A stretch of 64,000 nt of DNA from Flaviflexus massiliensis. Lineage in GTDB: Bacteria; Actinomycetota; Actinomycetes; Actinomycetales; Actinomycetaceae. The stretch spans positions 1 to 64,000 of the forward strand of contig NZ_LN831056.1 in assembly GCF_001375495.1 (NCBI RefSeq), given 5' to 3'. The position numbers and the translations under genes are program-made. Below, in pieces: positions 25,914-34,509 of this stretch (within the stretch, counting starts at the first letter, position 1; each line of letters opens with the position of its first letter). The notes under the pieces are model-generated. The model was given only the letters and a program-made list of their open reading frames with translations, was not told the origin of the DNA and searched no databases.

Positions 25914-26897
25914 CTATGGGGCGATGATCTTAAAGGATGAAGAATCTGCCTCACGGACGATGAGATGGATCCCAAGATTCTTGAGAAGAGCCTGCAGGTC
26001 TGGCTGCGGTTCTGTGGGCAGAAGGATGACGGGCTGTGCTGAGATGGGATTCTCCACATCAAGCATTACGGCGTGACAGTAGTCGAGGACTTGCCCTATG
26101 GCCTGCCTTACATGATTTCTACCTGCAGATCGTTTAGCCTCGACGATCCATGCTCGGTCGGCAAAATACAGATCTGGTTGGAGAGTTTCTGCTCCGATAT
26201 GAAGGTTGAGTCGTTGAGCGCTCTGTTGCTCGGTCTCGGCCATCCAGTTTCTAAAAGCAATCTGTAACTCATGCTCGTCATATGTGACAACACGTTCGAT
26301 TGTATCGGTGGAGCTGACCTTTGTGATTGTCTCAGCCGGTTCTATTCGAGGTTCTCTCCAACCCAGAATCACGTTGCGTGCTTTTGGATCGTCTTGGAAA
26401 AAGAGGCGAGTAACGAACCGGTTCTCGTATTTCTTCTCAGTGCTTCTTAGATTCTTTACTACTGGGTTGTCATCAATTCTGACTCGTCCGAGATACGTAT
26501 AGGCCTCACCCTTTTCTTGCCTCCGAAAGAACCTGACAGTCCTGTTTGAAGATACTGCCTCGTGAACAGCCTCGATATTCTCCTTTGTAACCGTTTCACC
26601 TTTATCGTTGCCAAGGTAATAAAGAAAGCTTCCATCCTCCTGAAATCCACTAAATATATCAAAATCGTTAGTGTAAGGATTTGAGAAAACATATAGCTCA
26701 TTGGGGCACTTTATAGAGGGGGCTACACCTCGCCCTGGCTCACCTCCATATTGCCCGCTGAACTCTGTTCTATTGATTTTCTCCCCGATTTTAATGTCCC
26801 AGTATTCTGCATCGCTCATAGCCCGATGATAGGAGGCTTGTAAGGCAAAAACTTCCATAATGGACTCATGGCCCCGTAGGAGATCCTGGACCTTCAT
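25914..26897 (-). CDS. Putative PD-(D/E)XK restriction-like endonuclease
   Basis: A 327-residue protein. The N-terminal two thirds (FDIFSGFQEDGSFLYYLGND, then AYTYLGRVRIDDNPV) resemble the modified-DNA-reading N-terminal domain of ScoMcrA-like type IV restriction enzymes. The C-terminal part has a PD-(D/E)XK active site: PD at 241-242, EAK at 253-255 in WIVEAKRSAG, and a downstream Gln (RQAIGQVLDYCH) as in many restriction nucleases. It stands alone, without a methylase, in AT-rich DNA unlike its surroundings, which fits a horizontally acquired defence gene. Cleavage of modified DNA is an inference. Confidence 0.6.
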   Translation of the reverse strand: MKVQDLLRGHESIMEVFALQASYHRAMSDAEYWDIKIGEKINRTEFSGQYGGEPGRGVAPSIKCPNELYVFSNPYTNDFDIFSGFQEDGSFLYYLGNDKGETVTKENIEAVHEAVSSNRTVRFFRRQEKGEAYTYLGRVRIDDNPVVKNLRSTEKKYENRFVTRLFFQDDPKARNVILGWREPRIEPAETITKVSSTDTIERVVTYDEHELQIAFRNWMAETEQQSAQRLNLHIGAETLQPDLYFADRAWIVEAKRSAGRNHVRQAIGQVLDYCHAVMLDVENPISAQPVILLPTEPQPDLQALLKNLGIHLIVREADSSSFKIIAP

Positions 26898-27188
26898 CGT
26901 GTTATTTTCGAGTTTCCAGTTCTGGCTTGGTTGGGTATTGCTTGATCGGTATAAGAAACTCTGACAAGCATGCTGATGATTTTAATAATTCCTGGTCGCA
27001 CTCTGCGGTCGTAATTTCAATGTTCTGGCGCGGTGGCTTTCTGACTTGTAATTGGAATACACCCCGTGAGTGGTATGACCTCTCAGTGATTGAGGAATGT
27101 GATTTGTTAAATTTCAGTCCAATTGAATTTGAGTAGAAGCAACGCCTGAGAATATCCGTGTCGCAAGCTTTGACTGGCTGATAATCTC
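26898..27188. other. AT-rich intergenic region between divergent genes
   Basis: Just under 300 bp of low-GC DNA that must hold the promoters of the nuclease-like gene and of the 619-aa gene. Short frames on both strands show no recognisable protein. Confidence 0.4.
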
Positions 27189-29048
27189 TTGCATGTGACA
27201 GGTAGCTACTCACCGTTCGATGATCCGGAAATGCGTGCCGCTATGGCTGAGATGGGGATCGTCCATCAGCCAGGCATGGCCGATCGACTCATGGGGGAGC
27301 TTGCCCCGCTTCTTGCAGAGCAGGGAGTAAACCTGGATGACGAGAATATTGATATCGACCAGCTGAATGAAGCCATGGCCTATGCGGTCGAGCGTCACAA
27401 CATGGCCCTCTCGACTCCGGTTGGTGAGCAGCGAGAACGCGCTCTTAAAACCCTGCAGAGAGTGTGTCACGCAATCTATGTCGGGAACCTTGACCGGGCA
27501 GAGTCTCTTCTGAACGAACTGAGTCCGGAACCGACAGCGACGACGGCGAGTAATGCCCACGTGACGGGGGTCAGCCTTGACCTTCTGGACAACCTGTTCT
27601 CCAACCCCTCGGCTGAACCCGTACTCCGGAACCTCAAGGTGCCCAGCTGGGCCGGGCCCGTCTGGGCCGCCGCGAAGAATATTCTTGCCTATGCGCGGCA
27701 GCGGAGATCCTTTGCTTCACTCGATACGCTGATTCGGCAGTATGGAGGGAGAACAATCCTCCATGCCTCCACCTACCTTGTGGGGCATGCGCTCGCGGTG
27801 AAGGCCAAGAAAGAGAAACTGGACCACGGTGCCCTGGTCGAAAAGTATGTGCTCGAAGGAAAGGCATCTCTCGATGGGAGCGGTGCCGGGACTGGCTCCG
27901 CCTTTGGCCCGGGTGCTACCGCTTCCGCAAGGGCGGAGGTAAACCCACACTCGCCCGCAGCTTTCTTGCGAGATGTGCGAGAGGATCCGAGGCTCCAATC
28001 ATTTAAGGGCTGGCTCCAAGAACAGGGAATGAGCCGCTACGAAGTGACCCAAGGGATAGGATTCTTCGGAGAACTCATCTTCAACCTTGCAGCTGTCGGT
28101 CTCGATATCCACGATCCAGACGACTACGAAGACATCCTTGAATGGGCTGAGAGGCTGATGGATGGTGAGCTTTCTGAGAACGTGATTGAATCCCTGCACG
28201 ACTACGTTCATTTCCGGCAAGATGTGGAACTAGATCCGGCGCCATGGTTCGACGTGCACGACTTGTTTGAGGATCAGCATGATTTCGAGGATGTCCCCGA
28301 ATTTCTTTTAGATATTGTTGAGAAAGCAAAGCAGGTGGAGTCCGAGGATCGGCTTGCCGCGGTACTTTCCCTCCCGCTTATTAAGGCAATCCCTGACCTG
28401 CTTCAGTACATCGGTAAGTCCATGCCGATTACGTCAACGGGTGCGATGCGGCGCCAGGACATTCAACCCATCGCGGCCATGCTCGGCATCTCCGCCATCG
28501 GCGTCAAGCGGATGCCCGATGTGAATGATCATGATGAGAATGTCGCGCACGTACAGTCCGCGAACGACATTGATGAGCTCCGAGCATGGTGGAGCTGTCT
28601 GCAGATCTCCGGCATTCTCGAATCATCACCCTCTCGGATCTATCCCGGTCCAAACGCCGAGAAGTACTTAAGCGTTGAATCTATTGAGCTTGCTGAGTTG
28701 GAGCACCTGGTCAGCATCTATGTTGTCGACTTCCTGACCTTCCCGGTGCTCTCAATGGGGATAGATTCGGCCGCGGAAGAGCAGGAACGTATCTTCCAGG
28801 TCTTGACCGATCTCATGCAAGCAATTGATCCAAGTGTCGAAGAGCTGATGCCGAGTACGGGAGAAAGCGAGTATGCAGCCCGGTGGAACACCACTCTGAT
28901 CCGGAGGGGGCTGGAACGAGTGGGGCTCCTTCAGGTCATTGATGATCAGGTGACAGTCCGTCCTGAATTTCACGTCGCAATCATCAGTGCCGTAGGCATC
29001 GTTGGAGCTTTCTTCGGTTCCCTCCCTGATTCAGACTTCCTTGAATAG
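27189..29048 (+). CDS. Hypothetical protein, 619 aa
   Basis: A soluble, acidic protein with no signal peptide or membrane segment. It appears mainly helical (LNEAMAYAVERHNMAL, EDRLAAVLSLPLIKAIPDLL), with a Gly/Ala-rich linker at about residues 230-255 (GSGAGTGSAFGPGATA) between two parts. The C-terminal part ends with an Ala/Val/Gly segment (IISAVGIVGAFFGSLP). I recognise no domain. The start is uncertain: TTG at 27189, GTG at 27195 or the ATG at 27231; no clear Shine-Dalgarno. It is divergent from the restriction-like gene. Codon use is typical of the host despite the AT-rich upstream DNA. Confidence 0.7.
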   Translation: MHVTGSYSPFDDPEMRAAMAEMGIVHQPGMADRLMGELAPLLAEQGVNLDDENIDIDQLNEAMAYAVERHNMALSTPVGEQRERALKTLQRVCHAIYVGNLDRAESLLNELSPEPTATTASNAHVTGVSLDLLDNLFSNPSAEPVLRNLKVPSWAGPVWAAAKNILAYARQRRSFASLDTLIRQYGGRTILHASTYLVGHALAVKAKKEKLDHGALVEKYVLEGKASLDGSGAGTGSAFGPGATASARAEVNPHSPAAFLRDVREDPRLQSFKGWLQEQGMSRYEVTQGIGFFGELIFNLAAVGLDIHDPDDYEDILEWAERLMDGELSENVIESLHDYVHFRQDVELDPAPWFDVHDLFEDQHDFEDVPEFLLDIVEKAKQVESEDRLAAVLSLPLIKAIPDLLQYIGKSMPITSTGAMRRQDIQPIAAMLGISAIGVKRMPDVNDHDENVAHVQSANDIDELRAWWSCLQISGILESSPSRIYPGPNAEKYLSVESIELAELEHLVSIYVVDFLTFPVLSMGIDSAAEEQERIFQVLTDLMQAIDPSVEELMPSTGESEYAARWNTTLIRRGLERVGLLQVIDDQVTVRPEFHVAIISAVGIVGAFFGSLPDSDFLE

Positions 29049-29191
29049 CAGTAAGACGGCACTCTTTCGGAGAGGTAACCCGCTTCCGCTTAGGAATCTC
29101 TGCTGACATGCGTAAGTCAGGGGAGCTGATCCACTCAGTTCCCTTGACCGCCCAATTCCCTCGACCGTCCTACGTTAAAGCCCGGCGCACA

Positions 29192-29431
29192 TTAGCTTTT
29201 GGCATGTCCGGCTTCGGTGGAATCGGACAGGGTCTCTTGCGAATCAGCGTGGGGTGAGCCGGTGGCCGGCGTAGCGGCGTGGGTTAATTCTGCCGAATTC
29301 ACGGATACTGCCGGGCCTGCTGCGCTCCCGGCTTTCTTTGGCAGGTAGGTCGAGAGCGCGATGAGTGCAAGTCCAATGATCCCCAGGATGAGGAGTCCTA
29401 GCGAGCCACGGGGCATGAGCCCGGAGTTCAT
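29192..29431 (-). CDS. Small membrane protein, 79 aa
   Basis: One membrane segment near the N-terminus (LGLLILGIIGLALIALSTYL), then a Ser/Ala/Thr-rich tail (KKAGSAAGPAVSVNSAEL). No family recognised; no upstream partner, since an IS21 scar lies directly upstream. May be a true gene or a chance frame. Confidence 0.4.
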   Translation of the reverse strand: MNSGLMPRGSLGLLILGIIGLALIALSTYLPKKAGSAAGPAVSVNSAELTHAATPATGSPHADSQETLSDSTEAGHAKS

Positions 29432-29501
29432 GTAAGAGATGTTGAGTATCCGGCCTGTTTAGAGCCATCTGTTCGTGTGTCGGGGAGCCGGCTATGGTGC
29501 C

Positions 29502-29547
29502 TGTGAGAGCCAGTGACTGGTGTTGTTGGGAGCCACTGGCTCTCACA
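29502..29547. terminator. 14-bp hairpin near IS21 scar
   Basis: Perfect stem of TGTGAGAGCCAGTG with its complement at 29534-29547 and an 18-base loop; AGTATTTTT follows on the plus strand. It may be a terminator or part of the IS21 right end, as no plus-strand gene ends nearby. Confidence 0.45.
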
Positions 29548-29554
29548 AGTATTT

Positions 29555-29893
29555 TTAGGGCATTATTCGTGCTTGGTGTTCTCTCATGTTGAAGGTGCCG
29601 GTCTCGATCCACGTCGTGTTGTGAACGATGCGATCCATGATCGCATCAGCATGGACGCTGCCGCCGAGGCGGGTGTGCCAGTCCTTTTTCGGATACTGGG
29701 TGCAGAACACTGTTGAGGCAGCGTCATAGCGACGCTCGAGCAGCTCCAGGAGGAAGCTCTGAAGCGCTTCGTCAGGCGGATCCAAGAGCCATTCATCGAT
29801 CACAAGCAGAGTGAAGTTACTCAGCTTCTTGAGCAGCTGTGTCTTCCCGTGGGGCCTATCGGCCGCGACGCTGATGAGCTCTTCCAGGTCGGG
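29555..29893 (-). pseudogene. IstB-like ATPase (IS21 helper), C-terminal fragment
   Basis: Minus-strand frame with the Walker-B-type segment LLVIDEWLLDPPDEALQ and the C-terminal pattern RRYDAASTVFCTQYPKKDWH followed by DAIMDRIVHNTTWIETG. The Walker A half and the whole istA gene are missing, cut by an IS3 end at 29895. Confidence 0.8.
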
Positions 29894-29894
29894 C

Positions 29895-30588
29895 TGAATC
29901 GCCCTGGGTTTGATGGAGACTCTTTCTATCTGTTTCCTACCAGCACATCAGTGGTGCCGATAGCAGTGTAGTAGGTGTTCTCGTACTCGAGGGGCGGTAC
30001 ATGGTCGAGGTAGTCGTGAAGCCGCTCGGTGTTGTGCCAATGAACCCACCCCAGGGTTGCCAGCTCTAGATCCTCGATCGTCTTCCACGGACCGTGGTTC
30101 GGTCCTCGCACGAGCTCGGTCTTGTAGTAGCTGTTGACAGTTTCGGCCAAGGCGTTGTCAAAACTGTCTCCCACAGAGCCGATGGACGGAGTAGCGTCGA
30201 TCTCAGCCAGTCTTTCGCCGTAGCGAACAGAGGTGAATTGACTGCCGGCATCGGAATGGCAGCCTAGTCCGGGCAGTGTCGCACCGCGTGACCACCGGGC
30301 CATCTCAATCGCATCAAGAACCATAGGGGTGCGCATGTGCGAGGCGACCCGCCAGCCGACGATCATGCGCGAGAACGCATCGATGATGAAACAGACATAC
30401 GCCACGCCAGCCCAGGTAGCCACGAAGGTCAGATCGGTGACCCACAGCTGGTTCGGAGCCGTAGCAGTGAAGTTACGATCCACCAGGTCCGGGTGCCGGG
30501 CAACCCCAGTATCGGGCTGAGTCGTGCGCACTTTCTTCGAACGCCGCACCCCTTCAATCCCCGCAGCTCGCATCAGTTTGCGCTCGTC
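29895..30588 (-). mobile_element. IS3-family fragment, copy G
   Basis: The right end (TGAATCGCCCTGGGTTTGATG) is intact at 29895, and the OrfB C-terminal two thirds follow. The 5' part of OrfB and all of OrfA are absent past 30588, next to the flavoprotein gene. Confidence 0.75.
29926..30588 (-). pseudogene. IS3 transposase OrfB, N-terminus lost
   Basis: Contains NQLWVTDLTFVATWAGVAYV (Asp), LGCHSDAGSQFTSVRYGERL (Asp) and GDSFDNALAETVNSYYKTEL (Glu): all three catalytic residues, but the frame has no natural start (begins at DERKLMRAAG after a stop). Confidence 0.8.
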
Positions 30589-30607
30589 AGCTAGTTAGTT
30601 TTCGGCG

Positions 30608-32338
30608 CTAGTCGATTAGTGAGGGGTCCGGGATTGCATGCGTGCAGCCCCGGACCCCTTGATTCGCCTGATGCGTTCTATTCTTTGCCATATGCCGTGC
30701 CGCCCTCATGCCAAATACTGCGGCCGGTCCAATGGTTGATCCGGGGCCGGGGTAGGTGTTGCCCATAACAGAGGCGGAGTTGTTTCCTGCCGAGTAGAGG
30801 CCCTCGATGATGGACCCGTCCTCGCGTAGTGCGCGGCCTTCGGTGTCGGTCAGGACGCCACCCTTGGTTCCCAGGTCACCAAGAACAACCCGGTATGCGG
30901 TGAAGGGGCCGTTTTCGATCGGTCCGAGGCAGGGATTGGGAGTGATGGTGGGGTCGCCGTAGTAGCGGTCATAGGCCGAGTTGCCTCGACCAAAATCACC
31001 ATCAACGCCAGCCCTGGCAAAGGCATTGAAGCGTTCGAGGGTGGACTTGAGGTTGGTGGTGGGTACCCCCATCTTCTTCGCCAGTTCGGTCAGGGTCTTG
31101 GCCTTGACCGTGATGCCTTCTTCCTTGCGCGCCTTGCCGGCCTGGGGATCGATTGCAAAGGTTCGGAGGTAGCGGCGCGTGTAGCGAGCATCCAAGATCA
31201 GCCAGTATGGTCCCTGCCCACCATCGTGCTCGAGCATGTGGTGACCAAGATCCACGTAGGATTCGGATTCGTTCGCGAACCGCTTGCCCTCGGAATCGAC
31301 CATGACCGAGAAGGGCATGGAGCGCTCGCCAACAATGAAGCTGGGAGATCCACCCTTGTTGGGTTCGACTGAGGCTCCCCACCACGCATCGTCCATCAGC
31401 TCCACGGCAGCGCCGTGCTTTATCGCAATATCGATCGGGCCACCTGTGTTGTAGGGATTGCCGGAGGGGGAGCCATCGACCTTCTGGTACTTCTGCCGCC
31501 ACTCGGGATTGGATTCGAAGCCACCCGCTGCAAGCATGACTCCCTTACGTGCCTCGATCCGGACCTGCTTCCCGTCCCTTGTGACGGTCACTCCCGTGAC
31601 TCGACCGTTGTCGATGATGAGATCCTCCAGCGGTGACTGTAGCCAGAGGGGAACACCGTTGTCGATGACCGTGGCCTTGAGATAGGCGGTTGCCCACCCG
31701 GCACCAATGCCGGCGAGGCGCTTACCGGTGACGACGCCACCGAGGGCTCTGAAAACAAACCGTGCTCCCCGCACGAAACCGCTCGGGGTGGACCATGCCC
31801 TACCGAGAAGATAAACGTCGTCGGTTGTTGCTGGCATGGGAACGGCACCTAGGAGCCGATCCCACCAGACTCCGATCTTCTTCGAGTCCTGCGGCTTCAC
31901 TTCAATGGCGCGGCCGATCTTTCCTCCCGGGAGCTCGGGATAGTAGTCCGGGTAGTTGGGCGCGCGCATGAATTCGATACCGTAGCGTTCCGATGTTGAC
32001 ACGAAGTCTTCCACGCCATCGACGAACGCTTCCTTGCGTTCGGTGGAGCTCGACTTCGATGGGGTTCCGATCGATGCCTCCATGTACGTCAGGGCATCCT
32101 CGCGGGAATCGGACACTCGGGCACGCTTCATGAGCGGGTTGTTTGGCAGCCACATGCCACCGCCCGACATTGAGGTGGAGCCACCCCACTTGTCGGAACC
32201 TTCAACGATGAGGACGCTCAGTCCCTCATCCACACATCCAAGCGCGGTCGCGAATCCAGCGGCGCCCGATCCGACAACGACAACGTCATAGCTGTGGTCA
32301 AAAGCGGAGTTGTTTGAAGGGTTTGTTTCATCTGGCAC
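30608..32338 (-). CDS. 3-ketosteroid delta-1-dehydrogenase-like FAD flavoprotein
   Basis: A protein of about 576 residues related to 3-oxosteroid 1-dehydrogenase (KstD) and fumarate-reductase-type flavoproteins. FAD-binding N-terminus DVVVVGSGAAGFATALGCVD and the KstD-typical MSGGGMWLPNNPLM; near the C-terminus LYSAGNNSASVMGNTYPGPG followed by STIGPAAVFGMRAARHMA, a KstD signature. It may introduce a double bond in a steroid-like or other cyclic ketone. No other steroid genes are nearby. I chose the GTG at 32338 (GGAGAG upstream); this leaves the palindrome at 32357 in the leader. The last 15 codons overlap a hairpin, so the C-terminus may be extended. Confidence 0.8.
   Translation of the reverse strand: MPDETNPSNNSAFDHSYDVVVVGSGAAGFATALGCVDEGLSVLIVEGSDKWGGSTSMSGGGMWLPNNPLMKRARVSDSREDALTYMEASIGTPSKSSSTERKEAFVDGVEDFVSTSERYGIEFMRAPNYPDYYPELPGGKIGRAIEVKPQDSKKIGVWWDRLLGAVPMPATTDDVYLLGRAWSTPSGFVRGARFVFRALGGVVTGKRLAGIGAGWATAYLKATVIDNGVPLWLQSPLEDLIIDNGRVTGVTVTRDGKQVRIEARKGVMLAAGGFESNPEWRQKYQKVDGSPSGNPYNTGGPIDIAIKHGAAVELMDDAWWGASVEPNKGGSPSFIVGERSMPFSVMVDSEGKRFANESESYVDLGHHMLEHDGGQGPYWLILDARYTRRYLRTFAIDPQAGKARKEEGITVKAKTLTELAKKMGVPTTNLKSTLERFNAFARAGVDGDFGRGNSAYDRYYGDPTITPNPCLGPIENGPFTAYRVVLGDLGTKGGVLTDTEGRALREDGSIIEGLYSAGNNSASVMGNTYPGPGSTIGPAAVFGMRAARHMAKNRTHQANQGVRGCTHAIPDPSLID
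30622..30659 (-). terminator. Hairpin inside the 3' end of the flavoprotein gene
   Basis: Perfect 11-bp stem (AGGGGTCCGGG and complement) that lies in the last codons of the reading frame. A terminator is normally after the stop, so an original stop may have been lost just upstream. Confidence 0.5.
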
Positions 32339-32356
32339 GATACTCTCCAATCTGAA

Positions 32357-32376
32357 ACCGGACACCTATGTCCGGT
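32357..32376. promoter_or_regulatory. Probable TetR operator
   Basis: Perfect 7-bp arms ACCGGAC and GTCCGGT around ACCTAT, in the divergent region between the flavoprotein gene (start 32338) and the TetR gene (start 32393). Position and symmetry fit a shared operator repressed by the TetR protein. Confidence 0.65.
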
Positions 32377-32392
32377 AGGTATATTGTTCAGT

Positions 32393-32965
32393 ATGGTTTC
32401 TTCCCCAGGCCGCGTCAATAGAGGACCGGCAGCTGCCGCCGCCAATCGCAAAGCGATCATCGACTCTGCTCGAGTGCTCCTGCGTGAGCAAGGGTATGGA
32501 GTCCCAATGTCGGCAATTGCGCGCCGTGCTGGTGTCAGTCAGGGTGTGCTCTATCGTCATTTCCGCGATCGTGCGAGCCTCGCCTTTGCGGTCTTTGAGG
32601 AGAACTTTGGCTCCCTGGGACAGATCGCATCCCAGGAGGGGGATCGAACAATCTACGACCTGTGGGATCGACTCCTCGAATATGCGGTCACCGATCACGG
32701 CTTCGTCGAACTATTGCTGTCTTCTCTGGTTTCGGATAAAGAGTATCGCGGCTTGGAAAGGCTACAGAAACTGATTGAACCGGCGCTAGCACGAGCGAGA
32801 GAAGCTGGAACAGTTCCTAATAACCTCACCCCGGACATTATGTCCTGGGCCTGGAAGATGGGGTATGGGATGTCGGCGCTCTCTCATCGGGGTCAGGACG
32901 ACCTTGAGCTTCTGAAAAGAACGCTGACCCTCCCGAAAATTGCAGCTCTATTTTCCGAACAGTGA
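32393..32965 (+). CDS. TetR-family transcriptional regulator
   Basis: About 190 residues. N-terminal HTH: NRKAIIDSARVLLREQGYGV, then MSAIARRAGVSQGVLYRHF. The C-terminal ligand domain (DLWDRLLEYAVTDHGFVEL, PDIMSWAWKMGYGMSALSH) is variable and gives no ligand. ATG at 32393 is preferred to the TTG at 32384. Divergent from the KstD-like gene with a palindrome between, so it probably represses that gene and itself, with a steroid-like or aromatic compound as candidate inducer. Confidence 0.88.
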   Translation: MVSSPGRVNRGPAAAAANRKAIIDSARVLLREQGYGVPMSAIARRAGVSQGVLYRHFRDRASLAFAVFEENFGSLGQIASQEGDRTIYDLWDRLLEYAVTDHGFVELLLSSLVSDKEYRGLERLQKLIEPALARAREAGTVPNNLTPDIMSWAWKMGYGMSALSHRGQDDLELLKRTLTLPKIAALFSEQ

Positions 32966-33044
32966 TTGCCGAAATGGTAAATCGTCTTTTCCCTCCGCCA
33001 TGCATTAACCTTGAGTTATCCGTGTTTAAAGAATGGTGGGTGGA

Positions 33045-33566
33045 ATGAGAGTTCTCCTAGTGCACGAGTCCTGGTTTGGGAACGGCCGTGCGGTTGTTGA
33101 GCAAGTTGCACATGGTATCTCGCAAGTCATGGATGCTGCCGAGGTGGAGGTCGTTACCGCGGATAAGGCTCCACGGGTTCTACCGCACGGACTGCAGGCC
33201 CTCGTGATTTCCTCTCCCACCCACGAGCTGTCAATGCCAACCCCGAAGACCCGCCAAGTCGCCATCGACCAGGGTGCCTCCGGCAGCGTGGATTTTGGTT
33301 TGGCGGAGTGGATCCGTGCCGTCGAGCCGGTCGCGGGCCTTCCCGTGTTCGCTATCGATACCTGCACGAAGATCAGCTCCCTCATTGGTAGCGCCTCAAA
33401 AGCAGCCGTTCGTGAAATGAAGAAACGCGGTTTTACCGAGGTGCACCGCTCACCCAGCTTCCTTGTTGGAGGCACTGAAGGACCTCTTGGGAAAGATCAG
33501 CTGAAGAAGGCTGAGTCGTGGGGACGCGAGCTCGGTCAGGACCTCGACCTGCTTGTCGAAGACTAA
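33045..33566 (+). CDS. Flavodoxin-like protein
   Basis: A 173-residue FMN-binding protein: phosphate loop HESWFGNGRAVVEQVAHGI instead of the usual T/SxTGxT, then ALVISSPTHELSMPTPKTR (isoalloxazine loop) and VFAIDTCTKI. Likely a cytosolic electron carrier or a flavodoxin-domain reductase; partner unknown. ATG at 33045 follows GGTGGGTGG; another ATG at 33033 is possible. Single gene with its own terminator. Confidence 0.75.
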   Translation: MRVLLVHESWFGNGRAVVEQVAHGISQVMDAAEVEVVTADKAPRVLPHGLQALVISSPTHELSMPTPKTRQVAIDQGASGSVDFGLAEWIRAVEPVAGLPVFAIDTCTKISSLIGSASKAAVREMKKRGFTEVHRSPSFLVGGTEGPLGKDQLKKAESWGRELGQDLDLLVED

Positions 33567-33590
33567 GACCTCACTGTTTCTCGCGTGAAG

Positions 33591-33614
33591 GAGGGCCGCC
33601 CCCGGGCGGCCCTC
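33591..33614 (+). terminator. Hairpin terminator after flavodoxin gene
   Basis: Perfect 10-bp GC-rich stem (GAGGGCCGCC) with a 4-base loop, followed by CACTTTCTCC. It lies between convergent genes and may act on both. Confidence 0.8.
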
Positions 33615-33644
33615 CACTTTCTCCACAAGGGAATGAATTCCTTA

Positions 33645-34253
33645 TTAGTGGGTTGCTTCTCCTGCTGTTTGTTCGATGGGTAGTTCGCTCTCGTAGGTTC
33701 GTCCGAGTTGAGGAATGTCGTTGAGTATCATCGGCATCGGTTCCGTGACTTCGAATGGGGAATCCCAGGTGACTTCCCATCCGTGACTGGCTAGATCCTG
33801 CGTGCAGATCCGACCTGGTTCAGCGGGAGTGAAGGTGATTTCGAGCGACTCACCATCCGTCCATGCCTCCGTCGGGGAGGGGTAGCAGCCCGGGGTGCTC
33901 GAACCGTTGACGTAGATATGTAGGGTTTCGCCAGGTACAAGCCACGTCACCGTGGCTGGCCCATCCCCCTGCGCCATCAAGTCCCCACCGCCCTCGAGGA
34001 TCTCCGGGGTGGCAGTCTGCTCGGCCGGGTCAGTAGGGTCCTCGGTGGGATCACCCGTGCCATCGGTTGGTTCTTCACTCGGATCGTTGCTCTGATCCTC
34101 GGTCGGTTCCTCGGTTGGCACCTCGAGCTCCTCTGGCGTGGTGGTCTCGGCAGGGGGTGTGGTCTCGTCGGCGTCGATGCTTGAGTCCGAGCATGCGGCA
34201 AGAATCATGACCGTTGCAGATAGTAGAACCCCCGCCCTCAATATTCTTTTCAC
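33645..34253 (-). CDS. Secreted lipoprotein with acidic Pro/Thr/Glu-rich linker
   Basis: 202 residues. The signal peptide is RILRAGVLLSATVMILAAC with a lipobox LAAC; after the lipidated Cys comes a long spacer of TEEP/DPTD-type repeats (residues about 25-85), then a small globular domain (PATVTWLVPGETLHIYVNGS) that includes two cysteines able to form a disulfide. It would be anchored on the outer face of the membrane, reaching through the wall. Function unknown. It resembles in build the lipoprotein at 60677. Confidence 0.8.
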   Translation of the reverse strand: MKRILRAGVLLSATVMILAACSDSSIDADETTPPAETTTPEELEVPTEEPTEDQSNDPSEEPTDGTGDPTEDPTDPAEQTATPEILEGGGDLMAQGDGPATVTWLVPGETLHIYVNGSSTPGCYPSPTEAWTDGESLEITFTPAEPGRICTQDLASHGWEVTWDSPFEVTEPMPMILNDIPQLGRTYESELPIEQTAGEATH

Positions 34254-34509
34254 GATGCCTCCTCCGCTAAGCCTGCGTCATTCGGAATCGTTCTGTTGGT
34301 CCGTAAGAAGTTGTAGTCGCAGGTATCGTCCCCTGACCGTACCAGGTTGTGCTTGCCGTCACACAAGAGTGAGGTTGGGAAGCAGTATCCCACCCGGCGA
34401 TTGAGAAAAGTTCCTTTCATTCAACTGGCTTGGTGGAGCTGCCTGGTGGGGCTCCTTTGCGGAGAGTGGGTGGCGGGGCGATACAGTGGGAAGGTTGCTA
34501 GGAGGCTTC

